Shown here piece after piece: positions 27,629-41,182 of a stretch of DNA of 64,000 nt (position 1 is the first letter of the stretch; each line of letters starts with the position of its first letter). The translations under genes and the position numbers were made by a program. Origin of the DNA: Aporrectodea caliginosa. Taxonomy: Eukaryota > Annelida > Clitellata > Crassiclitellata > Lumbricidae. Under the pieces are notes generated by a model. That model worked only from the letters and a program-made list of their open reading frames with translations. It was not told the DNA's origin and searched no databases. The DNA lies in contig JACEVL010000080.1 in the NCBI GenBank assembly GCA_020284085.1, positions 621,001 through 685,000 of the forward strand, written 5' to 3'.

Positions 27629-29067
27629 AGTTCATGATGTAATTTTAAATACAAATATAGACACTTAAGCAACGTGCCATATTGCATTTCGTCATATAAT
27701 ATCAGTTTCATTAAGACCGCATTGTATGTTATTCAAAACATAATAAGGTCAGCATAAACTGAAGACCACAGATCGACAGATCATGAAGACGATGGAGTGA
27801 ACTTGGTGATGTGATCAGTGGAGGTAGCAATTCTTCCTGCGCTCATGTGTCAGATCGGAAAAATCGGTGCAGTTAGAAATGTTCCAGTAGAGTCCTTCGG
27901 GACACGACTTGTCGTAGGCGATGTGATTGACGCACTCGATGTACATGGTGCAGTTGACCGGGTATGGGTAAAATCCGTCCGGACGTCCTTCGCACGTAGG
28001 TCCTATAGTCGCAGTTGGAAAGACATCGACGTATTATTAAATCAGGGTTTTCAATCAACGAAAAGACAAACGATAATTTAATTTAGATTTCATAGATTCT
28101 CTCACTAATTCCATAATATGTGTTTCTATGAGCGACGCAAGGTGAGATCAGGCAAGATGACTAGGTAAGGTAGGATAAGAAAAGGTAAGAAAAGATAAGA
28201 TAGGATATTATATCTTATTATTATTATCATGCATTTATTCAGCGTCAATGTCTAATGACCAAGCATCAATCGATGGCGCTGAACAATTGTGAATGAAGGA
28301 CTTTTTCAGGGTCGCTACACAACAACCACAATCGAATACCTGCTCTTCAGAACTTAACCGCATTACAATCGGAAGATAGCTCCAATAAGTCGGCTTCCGT
28401 GGCCTACGATCAGTTACCGTGTCCGAAGGTAAAGCGAAGGTAAGAAGAGCTTAGGTAAGATAAGTTACGATGTAAAGTTCTGATAGAAAAGAATAAATAA
28501 GTAAGCATGACCCGCATTCGGTTTCCGTGCCACACATTGTGACCAAGATACTAGGCAGCCTTGTGAACCTCTGGTAAAATGATAAGAACTAAGAATGATT
28601 ACATCTGGTAAGAATGATAAGAATTGGTAAATGATAAGAACTGGGAAGAATTATAAGAACTGGTATAATGATTAGAACTGGTAGACGGATAAAAACTGGT
28701 AAGAATGATTAGAACTGGTAAGAATGATTAGAACTGGTAAATGATAAGAACTGGAAAGAATTGTAAGAACTGGAAAGATTGATTAGATAAAAGTTAAGAA
28801 TTAAGAACTGATAAGAATGATGAGGTAAGAATGAAAAGAACTGGTAACAATAATTAGAACTGGTATTATTACCTGAAAGTGTCGACATCTCGTAACCGGT
28901 AGTCTCAGTCTCCGTGTTTTCTGTGAGGCTCTTGGTGCTGCTGTTCAACAAAAATCCGTCTATTTAGCTATTCGGTTCATGTTCATAAACACTCAAATGG
29001 GTAACATTGGACCTACCACGTTTGAAATTGCTACAACTAATCTAATCTAATCTAATCTAATCTGGTG

Positions 29068-29460
29068 ACTTCATCATCATCATCATCAGGATCCATGGGC
29101 CGAAAGCCCGTAGGTGTCCAATGCAAATTTCATCATCTGTTTCCATAATCCTCTGTCTTGCGCCAATACACTCAAACTGTGTAGGTCTTGTTTGCACCAA
29201 TCCCTGATGTCATCAGTCCATTCCCTGTTAGGTCTTCCTCTTCGTCCACTTCCATCCATCATACCCATCATGACAGTTTTTATTTTTCTATTATTGTCCA
29301 TTCTGCATAGGCCTATATGTCCAAACAGACCCAATTTTCTTCTCATTACTGACTGTATTAGATCTTCCTTTATGTGTAATCTTCTTCGGACCTCCTTATT
29401 TGTCACCTTCATTGTCCAATTCAGATGCAATATTCTTCTATAGCAGTACATTTCAAAAAC
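29068..29460 (-). mobile_element. RTE-like LINE, C-terminal fragment
   Basis: Minus-strand frame: TNKEVRRRLHIKEDLIQSVM, RRKLGLFGHI, RRGRPNREWTDDIRDWC, LAQDRGLWKQM. This is a recurrent C-terminus of RTE-type elements. Followed by a short (ATG)n tail. Unique to gene 2 in this window. Confidence 0.75.
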
Positions 29461-29642
29461 CAGGATTTTATCATGATCAGTCTTTTTGACTTAGCCTATA
29501 TATAACGCCGTTATCATAATGTCCCAGATATGAGTCGATTGGATTGGATCATCAGTTTAACGGCAGCTTATGACAACATAGGCCGTTGCCGCCGACAAAG
29601 ATTAGTTGTTGGCATATTACAGAGTCGATGGTCTCTTCATTC

Positions 29643-29935
29643 ATTCATTCATTCATTTCAGATATTTATATAGCGCCCCTTCAAGATTTCTACTCAGAGG
29701 CGCTCCCGACTACAGCGCGGTCACACTGAATCGGAGTTTCACGCCGAAGCGCATGAGCAATTGCGAGTGAAGGACTTGCCCAGGGTCCCTACGCGGCGGC
29801 TTGAAATTCGAACCCGCAACCCTCCGGCTGCAAGGCACCAAATATACCCCTTGAGGTGGATTCGAACCCGCAACCCTCCGGCTGCAAGGCACCGAACATA
29901 CCTCTACACCACCGCGCCCCAAAAGTGAAAGTGAA
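29643..29935 (-). repeat. tRNA-derived SINE with internal duplication
   Basis: On the minus strand a tRNA-like head (GGTTGCGGGTTCGAA B box) is present twice, because about 34 bp including AACCCGCAACCCTCCGGCTG is duplicated (29812-29850 and 29868-29900). The tail holds GCGCTATATAAATATC and ATTC repeats. A partial relative is at 40970-41125. Confidence 0.65.
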
Positions 29936-30874
29936 ACTTGAAGTGAAACTGTAGCCCCGAGATCAATCTATTGGAAAGACCGGTCGAAGACACAGAAACC
30001 AGAAGCCAATCACGGAGGATATGCAAGTGGAAAGTCTTACGTATGGAATTGAATGGCATTAGAGACTTGACACAACGAACCACTGCGATCCTGGTTTGCG
30101 CTTTCTTCAGATAATGCCGCTGGATCTAGAGTCTAGACTCCTATTCAACACGGATTTGTGAACTTGAGCATTTTTATACATTACTAGTAGAATTCAAGAT
30201 TACTGAATCTCTCATGAAGTGGCGCTATAGACATTTACAATAACAATTACTATTATCATGATGGCTCTACAGAAGTTCTCTGGTTATTGTTATTACTATG
30301 AGCAGCATTGCAAACCTTTCGAGAATCTTCGTGAGCGGCGGAAGACTACCCATCACACTGCCCATCAAAGTCTTATAGAGGGTGGTGAGAAGAGGATAGG
30401 GTCCCTGGTTGCAATACAGGCCCTTGCAATCGTCTGTATCTGCTGTCCAGGCCGAATATCCGCCGTAACCTTTCCACTTCAACCAATTCACCTGCAAATA
30501 TACACAGCAGCAGTGTTCCTACGGTCTGTAACCATGACAACCACAAGGCTGCGGTAACAATTATTAATTTATAGGCCCATTACTTTATTCCCGTTACATA
30601 TCCTTCGGGACAATAGAAAAGATTCCCATGAATTTGTTATGCCTGGATTGACAAAGACTCGTCAAGTTCAGACAGGAATATTATTGTTATTATTAAGTTA
30701 AACCTATTTATTACTATTATAATTATTATTATATTTATTATTTTTCTCGCCCGATGTAGAAATGATCCCTCAGGTTGTCTTATAAACTATCCGCAGAGTT
30801 GTTTTTGTTCTGGAGACCTCTAAAAGTCCCCGTTCAAGCTCTAATGGAGATGCCTCGAAATGCAACCGCGGTTA

Positions 30875-31150
<276 letters not shown>

Positions 31151-31588
31151 ATTAATTATTAATTCTCTATTGTAAGCATATAATGCGAAAGGCATCAAAC
31201 TATGGCGCACAAAAAGAATCTGGTGGTTGAGGTGGTTGTGGTTGTGATGGTGGTGGTGGTGAAAGTGGTGGCAGTGGTGGTGGTGTAGTGATGGTGTTGG
31301 TGGTGGTGGTAGTGATGGTGGTGATGTGGTGGTGCAAAAGAAAATTCATTTAATTGCTGTCTACTAGAAATGAGTCTTATGCTCACCTTAGTTTCCAGGC
31401 TTTGTTGATCATCGTAACCCATCCAGAATGTATCATTGTAAACGTATGGGACTTTCTCATCCGTCAGCCAAACCTTGGTTGCTGTGCTTTCAGAGAGCAG
31501 TGAACAGATCTACAAGAGAAGAGCAGACTGGTCAGACCGCTAGACTATGTCACAATGTGCATATATATTACATATACCGTTAGACCGT

Positions 31589-31592
31589 TTTG

Positions 31593-31649
<57 letters not shown>

Positions 31650-32530
31650 TGTACATATATATGTGCATATTCGCATGTTATGCATCACGTATATGTATGT
31701 ATTTATGTATACATAACATCCATATTGTCATGTTAAATGTATCTATGTCTGTATGCACGTGTGCACTTATGCATGCATTTATGTGTATGTATGTATTTAT
31801 GTATGTATTTATGTATGTATTTATATATGTATATGTATATTATGCATTTAAGTATGTATGTATGTATGCATATATGCATGTATGCATCTATGTATATGTA
31901 TGTATGTCGGTATTGGTAGATTTGATGTCTCACCTTTTGTATTTCCAAATATCGTTGCACATGTCCAGGACCACCTAATTGATCCATCAAGTGCATTTTA
32001 AAATCGTTGCACACAAAACATGGTCTTCTATCTACATGTATCTCTTTTGCCTCCACCAGGCAGAGCCGTGTCTTTTCTGTGGTTGGCCCCTCGATCTGGA
32101 ATGGCCTCCCCTTAGCGCGCTCCGCTCCCTTCCTAGAACCCCTCTCTTATCTTAAAATGGTCCTATTTGGCCGCTCTGGGGTTGGAAGCGCCTCTGAGTA
32201 GTTCCCTTGAAGAGGCGCTATACAAATTCAAGTAATGAATGAGTGCATGAATGAATAGAAGTATTTTGATCACGGTGTCTTTACGCATAGGCATATTCAC
32301 ATGCTTGTGTATAATGCTTGTATGTAGGCCTATGTATGCATGTGTGTATACGCAAGCACGTGTGCATGTGTGTATGAATGTATGTATATCTGTAAGCCTG
32401 TGTACATATATGCACTTCTGTATGTATGAAAGCATGTTGTATGTATGTATGTATAGTATGTTGTATGTATGTATGTAAGTGTATATGCAGGTATGGATGT
32501 ATCTATGTATATTTGTATGTAGGTATCTGA
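31589..32530. repeat. (AT)n followed by TATG-rich degenerate repeats, with LINE end
   Basis: AT units at 31589-31646, then GTATGTATTTATG-type repeats on both sides of a LINE C-terminal fragment on the plus strand (32048-32200: VVGPSIWNGLP, VGSASE stop) with an AATG-rich tail. The same TATG-rich background is in this intron of genes 0, 1 and 3. Confidence 0.7.
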
Positions 32531-32539
32531 TGTCACGCC

Positions 32540-33370
32540 TTTAAGAATCTCTTTAAATTGTTGCCCACAAGTCATCTCACTGATCTAAAGAAGTGCATGT
32601 TAATTCAATTCTCAATTGAAGAAGTTGTCCTTAAAATCAAGCCATGTAATTTCTTTAGATTCATTCAAAAGCAGGACTGTAATGATAGCGAATTTTTATG
32701 ACTAGTTGACGCCAAGAAGAGTGTCGTCACTCTTGTTTCTTTGCCTTTCGAACCTAAGAATATTTATCTGTTTCGTGCAGGGGTGCAAAAACATCAAACT
32801 GTTTTCTGTGTTTTAAAATGGTGTACTGGGAGTGTAGGCAAGGATTTCCACATGGTTTTGTTTTTTATTTTCTTTTCGATATTTTGAGATTTGTCATGTA
32901 TTTAGGATCATAAAACTCATATGAAAATGTGCATAATACCGTTCAAATTAAACATAAATAACAAAGATGCATATCAAATGAAATCTAACTAGAACAGTAT
33001 GAACCGTAGATAGGGGCGTTTATGCCATAAAACGAAGTGTAACAAGACCATACTATGTTGCCAATGAGAGTTGAAGAGTTTGTTTGTAAAAAGGGTTAAC
33101 CAGTTGGCATTTGTAATTACATTAAAACACAAGTCAAAACATTGCCTATAGCTTATAAAGGGGTAAGTATCTTGAAGAAGTTGTCCTTAGGCTTCAAGCC
33201 AAAAAGATCTTTAGATGGATTCAAGCATGACTGTAATGATAGCGAAGACTAGTTGACACCAAGGAGTGTGTCGTCACTCTGAAAAAAGAAAGCCTTTACC
33301 TAAGCCCTGGTTTCTTGCATAATATGGTTATTATTATTATTACCTCACTGATCTAAAGAAGTGCATGTTA
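32540..33370. other. Gene 2 intron 6, unassigned
   Basis: Two partly duplicated segments (CATGTTAA-type near 32590 and TATCTTGAAGAAGTTGTCC at 33168) match gene 1 near 13966-14060. The rest shows no gene or clear element. Confidence 0.5.
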
Positions 33371-33995
33371 AAGTATCTTCGCTTCAAAAGCCATTTTGTA
33401 TTGAGAGGCAACTGACCTCGTAGTAACACAGAACTCCTCGTATCTGGGAGCATTCTCCAGCGTGGCTATGTCCGACAATAGGAGCTCCGATGCCGTGGTC
33501 GCTAGAATTCTTCAGGGTGAATCCCCTTCCATACAATGCCATTCCTATGATTATCTTGTTCTTTGGGACACCCAGTTTCTCACAGTACTCTGCCGACCAT
33601 TCCTTAAAACACATTTCATGGGAAAAAACTGACCACTGGAAGAAAGATAGGCAGAATTTTTACGTTTTCAGTTAACTGGATTTATTATGGAATGATCTTC
33701 TACTACAGATGGACAATAAAGTTGACAAACGATGACGGTGATGACTACGACTATGATAACGATAATTATCAGAATTACGATTCTTACGATTGTGATTACG
33801 ATTCGATTATGACTACGTTTGTGGTTACGATTATGATTATGACGACAACGGCGGTTTTCATGATGTTGATGATTACGACAACGACAACGATCACAATAAT
33901 TATCAAGATTGTTATTCTTACAACTAGGATAACTGTGATCTCGATTATGAATACGATTGATGTCATGAATATGATTATGACAACGACAGCTTTGA

Positions 33996-33997
33996 TT

Positions 33998-34037
<40 letters not shown>

Positions 34038-34038
34038 C

Positions 34039-34127
<89 letters not shown>

Positions 34128-34128
34128 C
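33996..34128. repeat. (GAT)n microsatellite in gene 2 intron 5
   Basis: ATG/GAT array with one ACG variant. Same intron as 15063-15222. Confidence 0.9.
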
Positions 34129-36594
34129 GGTGATGATCATGATGGTGATGATGAAAACAACGACGACTATAGAATTATGACGACAAAGCATTTTATTCTG
34201 ACCACATTCCTATGTGCATCCATTGGGTTGAGGCCTTGGCCGGGGTAGAGAGGGGAATGATGTGCAGTCACTAAATCCGTAACATTGAGTAATTTGAAGG
34301 CAATCAGGTTTATGAAGTTCACAAACCTACGTGAAAACAACACTCGTTGGTCTAAATAATCATCGCTTGTTGCCATATTAGCATAGTCTCATTTCAAACT
34401 AATTGATGGCTCATCTCTAATGAGCACACAACTTAAGCCTTTCCCAGCTGACTTATAATCGAAAAAGGGCAAACCAAGTGGGGTCACGAGGTCAACTGGG
34501 AATCCTCATCTCCATTAAACTACACCAGAACCCGCTTCTGAAAGGTCATGAAAAGGCGCTACACAAATGCTCATTATATGCGTGAATACATTGAACACAT
34601 CATTACTGACATGCTGCGTACAATTGCTAACAAAAAACATTGTTAATTTACAATCGATTATACAGACAACAATCCATACAATTGTGTTAGCTTTAGAACG
34701 CTTAAGTCTAAGAACCATTTAGATGTTCGTTGCCTTGCAATTGAGGTTCGAGCCCACCTCAAGCCGTCCGCGTAGGGACCTTGAGCAAGTCCTTCGCGCA
34801 CAATTTCTTAAGCGCCACTATCTAATGACCAAGCATCAGTCGATGCCACTGAGCAATTGTGAGTGAAGGACTCGCTCAAGGTCTCTGCACAGGTTCGAAC
34901 CCGTGCTCTCCGCGTTACAGGCCGAGCGCTCTAATCAATAAGAAAAGGTTGTACGCACAAGGGAACGCAACAGGGAGTTTTTGAATACATACGAACGAGT
35001 GCGAGATGCTGTGTGTGGAATACATGTAAGCCAGTGTTTTTCAAAGAATGAACCGTTTACTCGGAGATGTTATGGAGTTCAATTCCGTTGTCGATTATCT
35101 CCTTGTTACCAGCGACTGTGACCACCATCAGAAGCGTCTCGTTCCCCGTTCTTTTCGCCTCTTCGTCGAATGCCTCGCGCATCTCCTGTAACGTTGCAGC
35201 ACAGTTACGTAGCACCAGTCCGCATGGGAGTAACTTCTATAAGACAGTGCTTTAGAAAGGTAGCAATCGTCAGGGTCTCCTATACTAATGACCTTCAGGT
35301 TTTGTATGCAGGACAAACAGGTGCGAGTCCTCGAAGTGATTTTGGCAATAGACATCCAAGGATTCAATATTCTTGAAGTTGACACAACTAACTGTTCAGT
35401 CCAGAATCAACAAATACAGTAATATGGAAAGAGAGTTGCAGATCATTGTATGGTAGGGGTGGAAAGTATGAAGGACGGGATGGCGTATTCAGGTCGCAGA
35501 ACACGGGACGCCAATACTCCGAAAGCCCAGTAAGCACAGTGCACATGCCCAGTGCAGATGCCCAGTGCAGATGCCCTGCCGTTATGCAATTGTAACCTAA
35601 AACACGACAGTTTGCGCAGCGTTGTAAGCAGCAAGAATCTTTTACGGTGCTAAACAAGTCATAGCAAGCTAAGCATCGCCTCATAAAGAATGCTAATTAC
35701 GATATCCTTCGTTTGTTCTTACAGCGGCAAGAGCCTGAAGGACTTGCTCAAAAATACTGATCTTCTTCTAATTAACAAAATGCAATTAAAACTGTGTGCA
35801 ACAATGTCTCTCTTACTTTGCAAAGATATGTGAAGCGGGACTTGTCTTCCGTTGGACTTCCTACACTTCCGGGATAAAAGAAGTCGAGGCAGACACCGTT
35901 AAAGTTATGTTTCCTCAAGTATAGGATCAGTTTCTCTATGAATTCGAATCGACTTGTGTTTGTCTTTAGTATGTTCGACATTTCGGCAATTTTAAATTCA
36001 AATCCTCCGACGGCCAACAGAGTCTTCGCGTTTGAATTCTTTTTCAGGTTATTAAACCTTTCGAACCTATTCAAATATCAGTTCGATAACGTCTCAGAGC
36101 GATTGTCTAAACACAAGACTCGTCTACTTTAACTTCAGCCTACCCAGTTCAGCCTGGATTCTTCTTTCCCTAACCCAATGGACTTCGGACGGGCTATTCC
36201 AATCAGCCAAAATTTCTGACTAAGGTTTCACTTGAAATGCCTTGTTATGATTGTAATTAGTAATTACTTTCATGGCATTATGGCAACGGCGCTATACAAG
36301 TCACTAGACTAGTTTACCTTAATTACCCAGCAAATTACCCAGCGCTATTATGCAATTGTAACTTCAAATAGTTTCTATGCCGCATTCTAAGTAGTGAGAT
36401 ACTTCTGAGATGCTTAACAATGTATTATCTTCTTCACGTGGCGCTATAGAAGTCACTAGATAAAATTACCTCCTATTCCTTACATATAAATTTCTTGACG
36501 CGAACTAGAAGTAAAGTCTCTGCAGACTGAAGTCGGTTAGAAAACGGTAAAAATGTTGGGGACATAATTATTTGGAAAGACGGCTGAAGGTTGT

Positions 36595-36885
36595 AAATAA
36601 TAATATTATTTATTGAAAAATTCCGATTGACAAACCGCAAGCGGTTACAGTGTACAGTTATGCAATTGAACCAATTCACAAGAACACAAATGACAGAAGA
36701 CATAAATCTTAACTACTAACAGAACAGACAGCCTGCAATACACGGCGCTAATAGCAGCCTACAAAGCATGTCCGCCTACGGACCTCGATCTCTGTACCTC
36801 TCGCTCTCTATGCCAGTGTGTTATCCAATGCGCTATCGGGGCCCCCGATATCGGGCCCTTGATAGCGGGCCCCCCGATAGCGACC
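36595..36885 (-). repeat. tRNA-derived SINE, second family, gene 2 intron 2
   Basis: Minus strand begins with a tRNA-like head (ATAGCGCATTGGATAA, then a B-box-like GATCGAGGTCC) and ends in AATAATATTATT. Related copy at 48585-48835. Inserted where genes 1 and 3 read through TTGTAAAG and ACCCTTAGAG. GGGCCCCCGATA is locally repeated at the 5' end. Confidence 0.6.
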
Positions 36886-37713
36886 CTTAGAGACATTTTA
36901 CACCTGGACTGTTTAGAATTTGTCGATGCATGACTGATGTAGTAGTGGTATCGCAAACACACTTTATGATTATCACAGATAGTCCTCAATCTGTAGTAGT
37001 TGAATAGCTACCAGTTGTTGATAGAAAGCAGAATAGTAGTAGGCTTTGTTGGGTTCAGAGTGGCTGCTAGTTTTGGACAGATAGTAGTGCAGTGGTATGC
37101 GGCGCTGTAGTGTTTAGAGCGATACTAACCCTCCGTTGGGGATATCGTCTGTCGGGTCAGTTGGAATCACTGTGTTGGTCGTGTTGTCGATGCTAGCGTA
37201 GGCGTAGACCCAGTGAGTGCAGAGCTTAACATCGAGGTCTTCCGGAAGGCATGCGCATTTACCAGAACGATGCTGGGCTTCGTTCTTGTAGTAGCAGACT
37301 CTCTTGTATTCTGAATATTCAGAACAATAAAAATCCCAACTATTGAGTCGCTCGGTTTCATCTTTCGAGAAACAAGGCTGATAATTATGATAGTATTCTG
37401 GTTGAAAGATGAAATAAACCAAATAAACTTGTGCTGATTATTTTATCAATCTTTATCAAATAAGAAGATTGCCTGTGTTGCCAATTTCAGAAGGTGATTT
37501 CTTCGTCAAGTGCGAAATGGTCGATTCTGTGGAGATATCTGGAAAAACAAATTCAGGAATGTTGTTGGAAGAATCAACTCAGTATAACGTCAGAAGCAGT
37601 AGCAGCCAAAAAGAACTAGAAGATGCTGCTGCTGATGGTGATGATGATGATTATGACGCTGAAAAGGAATAATAAGGCTTATGATGATGATTGCGATGAC
37701 GACGAAGATGATG

Positions 37714-37902
37714 ATATTGTTGTTGTTGTTGTTCTTGTTCTTCTTTTTCTTCTTCTTCTTCTTCTTCTTCTTCCTCAGGGTTCCTCTTTGTCTTCAAATC
37801 TTCTTCCTTTCCTCCTTCTTCTTGTTCTTCTTGTTCTTGTTCTTGTTCTTCTTCTTCTTCTTCTTCTTCTTGTTCTTCTTGTTCTTCTTGTTCTTCTTGT
37901 TT

Positions 37903-37943
<41 letters not shown>

Positions 37944-37968
37944 CTTCTTCTTCTTCTTCTTCTTATTT
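37714..37968. repeat. (TTC/TTG)n polypyrimidine tract in gene 2 intron 1
   Basis: Strand-asymmetric TTC, CTTGTT and TTG units over about 250 bp, with few purines other than G. A shorter relative is at 52538-52621. Confidence 0.85.
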
Positions 37969-38331
37969 TTATGACGCTGATTATAACGATGAAAGAGGGA
38001 AGAAAAAGAAGAGAACAACAAGCAGAGCAACATCATCAACAAGAAGGATCACGCAATGAGGCCATGTTAAACTGACCCAGATTTCATTAGCAGCCACAGC
38101 TAACAGTTCTAGTTAAAAAGCACCTCTGTTTAGTCTGCTCTGAATTGGCGCTATATAAATGTTCAGTTACATCCATCAAAACTTCGTAAATCCTCAGACT
38201 TGGTGAGTGGTTATACCTATACAGTTTACTGGTATGTGTTCTGATGTGTCAGAGCTAAGTATTTAGACTAATCCAACTATTGATGTATAAGTGCAATACA
38301 AATGATCTCGTGTTAGGTGTTATATGATAAA

Positions 38332-38389
38332 CATAACGCTGAGTAGGCGGAACGTAATGGCCAATACGTTCCATCTACTCAGCGTTATG
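38332..38389. repeat. Conserved inverted repeat in gene 2 intron 1
   Basis: Best-preserved copy: CATAACGCTGAGTAG pairs exactly with CTACTCAGCGTTATG, with GGAACGTA and TACGTTCC inside. Outer CGTGTTAGG/CCTAACACG extends it to about 104 bp. Confidence 0.8.
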
Positions 38390-38746
38390 CTTTTCTTATT
38401 ACTCCTAACACGGGCGCATTTGCAATGCATAAATCTATCAATGGATGGATTAATACAAACAGTCGGTCAGTAAGTCTATAATCCAGATGTATTCGTATGC
38501 TCCATTTCTAATCGGGTTTCCTGCGTTTTTCGTAGACATCTCTCAGGCATATCTTAGCATCGTTTCTGCGTCCTACTCTTCCAAAGCCACAGTATACCCG
38601 ATCTCCGAGGATGATGTCCAGTTCTGCTCTTAATGATATTCTACGTCGTTCCGGATAGCGGATTGTGCAATTCTGACTAGTTTCTTCTTGAAGCAGCGCT
38701 ATATAAATTTCCAATTAAAAGTACAAATATAGCATCATAAACTTAC

Positions 38747-38809
38747 CGAGATTCGTGGAAAGTTCGCTTGTTTCCAGGCTAACGGTTGACAGTGAAACTG
38801 TAGATTCCC
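38747..38809 (-). CDS. 63-nt Ser/Thr-rich mini-exon of gene 2
   Basis: Same splice signals and length as the gene 1 copy. In the homologous frame it encodes ESTVSLSTVSLETSELSTNL. Substitutions between the copies keep the Ser/Thr character, which argues for coding constraint. The equivalent region is deleted in gene 3. Confidence 0.65.
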
Positions 38810-38829
38810 CTAAAAGACAGAAATAAGAA

Positions 38830-40205
38830 ACTCTCAAATGCGACCCCATGCAGTGTTACTGCTTTTAAACCCATAAATTAAGTTGTAAGCAGTTACGTCT
38901 TCTGTAAGAATACCAAGCTTTAAGATATATAGACAATAGAAACGGACAATCAAAAGGGTTTGCGTGATAGCATTGTCTCAGTGAACACTATCGTAGATTT
39001 GCATTGGAAGGTAGAAAGGTTGGCTATGATTCACCCCGGTAATTTGCAGTGGTTGTAGAGGTGGTTCTTGATTAATGTTGGCTGGACAACATAGAAAATC
39101 ATGGTCATGAATCGTTCCATCACGTTATGTTGTGCGATGTCGTTAACGATAAATATCGTGTCATGTTGTAGGTTATGCAAAGTCACGTTACGTAGCGGTG
39201 TGTCAGTGTCACGTACATTACTTAATTGTTATGCTGTGCTACGTATGTTGTAGCAATGTCATGCCATGTAATGTCATGCTTTGTTGCGCTATGTATGTTA
39301 TGTCAGTAACTTTGGAAACTCGTGTACTTGAAAGCTGAATGTACCCACTAAAACACGTAATAAATGAAACACAGACACGAGGTTAGAATGTAGGCTGCTA
39401 TTAGCGCCGTAAGAAACAAAGCCTATTCTAAGTAAATAGATTGCATTTCAGAATTGCCAAAAGAGATACTGATACTCAGTCATAATAAAGAAAGTATGTA
39501 TCTCTCTTTCTATTACAGTTCAATACTGAATTTAAGTCATAGAATACAAAGGTACGGTACTTTAGCGAACTTAACTGAAGGTGCCTACGGCGCCTACTAT
39601 AAGTATCTGTCTCAGAGGAGGAGGCTTGAACCCTTACTCTCCGCGTTACATGAAGAACGTTGTGACCAATCGGCCACCGTGACGTGTATGGATTGTTATT
39701 TACAAAATAGGACTGACCAAATGCTAAGTTGTTTCGCTTGGACACAGATAAGACACGATATAGACCGCAGACTGCCAAAAAGATGCGTCAAGTAATGGAG
39801 GAATCCAGTGAGACCATCTTCCTAAGAATCCACTGTTGTCTTTCCTCTTGTTTCTCTGGCCTCAACAGGCGTTTTCATTTATGAGGCGCCGCTTAACTTT
39901 GCGCTACATAAATGGGTCGCTATGATGCGCATGTCCCTAACTAGACGTCCTTCTTCCTTCCATAAGTCCGTCGGAAACTTTCCCATTGGTCGTCCCATAA
40001 CTCTGCCACGGTCCGTACTCTGGTAGTGCCAGTTCAAATCCTGGATGAAAGGGAGGGCGACGCTAATCATCTCGTTTATGACGCACCGTGTTAACAGTAA
40101 TTACCCGTGTACCTGCAGCCCTCTATGTTTGCTGATTCGGATCTTACCCATTCTGCATGTGTCCTTACCTATAGTCTGCACGGTGGAATTCGTTCGGCTG
40201 GTAGA
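38830..40205. other. Gene 2 intron between exon 1 and the 63-nt exon
   Basis: Holds a tRNA-like SINE remnant (39605-39705) and, at 39865-40080, a dispersed repeat shared with 23225-23465 and 53185-53350 (landmarks CCTTCTTCCTTCCATAAGTC and GGGAGGGCGACGCTAATCATC). Part of it recurs in reverse at 7575-7625 and 25755-25805. No gene recognised. Confidence 0.55.
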
Positions 40206-40388
40206 TTGAAGTAACTTACCATAATGGCAGCAATGACGCAGGCCGACAGACCGAGCAGCAGGAGCTGCAGTAGCTTCATTCCGCAGGTGGTTGTCTTGAC
40301 GATGCTGACGAAGGACTCGACCAAGTGCTGAGCTGCTGAGACAGGTAGAACGTCGACGACTATGGTTCAGTCATTGTCTGCGACTGGC

Positions 40389-40395
40389 TTTTATA
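40389..40395 (-). promoter_or_regulatory. TATA box of gene 2
   Basis: TATAAAA at the same distance from the ATG (40279) as in genes 1 and 3, in an almost identical promoter. Confidence 0.75.
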
Positions 40396-41182
40396 GTCGA
40401 TCGCTTGACAAGCCATTAACTTGTTATAAATTTCCTAATTAAAATTCTTCGTTTCAATCTAAGAAAACGAGATAGACGCCAAAGGGATCCGCAAGGACGG
40501 AGCCAGAACATGAGAGGAGGACAGAAAGACTCGAGTAAGATGGAGACAGACATGCAGACAGACAGAAAGAAACAAAGATAGAGAATTGGCGTGAGAGATA
40601 GAAGGAGTGGCTGGGGGGGGAATAATAGAATAACAGCTGATAATTGAGTTTGAAAGCAGATGTGTAGACAATATACGTAGTCCAACATGGGCCAAATAAG
40701 CCAACAGATTGTGTTTCTAATCAACTTGACAATTGCAATTAGCCTGCTCAATTGAAACATCGCCGTGATTTCTTAATTTCGTGAATTGCTTTTTTCTTAT
40801 TCCATATATATAAATATGTATATATGTACTGTAATGCACATAGGTGTGTATAATAATGTTATTAATAATAATAATCATTTAATTCATTTAATAAGTTCAT
40901 TCATTTCATTCATTTCAATAATTTAATAATCATTAATAGATAATAATAATAATTAATAATTATACTCAGAGGCGCAGCCAATTAACGATACAACGCGGAC
41001 ACTGAATCAGAGTTTCACGCACTTTCGCAACCAGCAATTGCGAGTGAAGGTCATGTCCAGGTCCCTACGCGGCGGCTAGATATCTAATTCGAACCCGCAT
41101 ACCCGAGGCCGGCTGCAAGGCAAATAATAATAATAATAATAACACCAATAATAATAACAATAATAATAATAATACTAATACT

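Noticed and set aside
37623..38075. Leu/Val- and Phe-rich frames resembling membrane proteins
   Set aside because: Low-complexity TTC/TTG tract in an intron. No start context, and not conserved in genes 1 and 3.
40416..40760. Minus-strand frames upstream of gene 2 (and 53732-53983 upstream of gene 3)
   Set aside because: They overlap the conserved promoter region, differ in frame between copies and have no domain.
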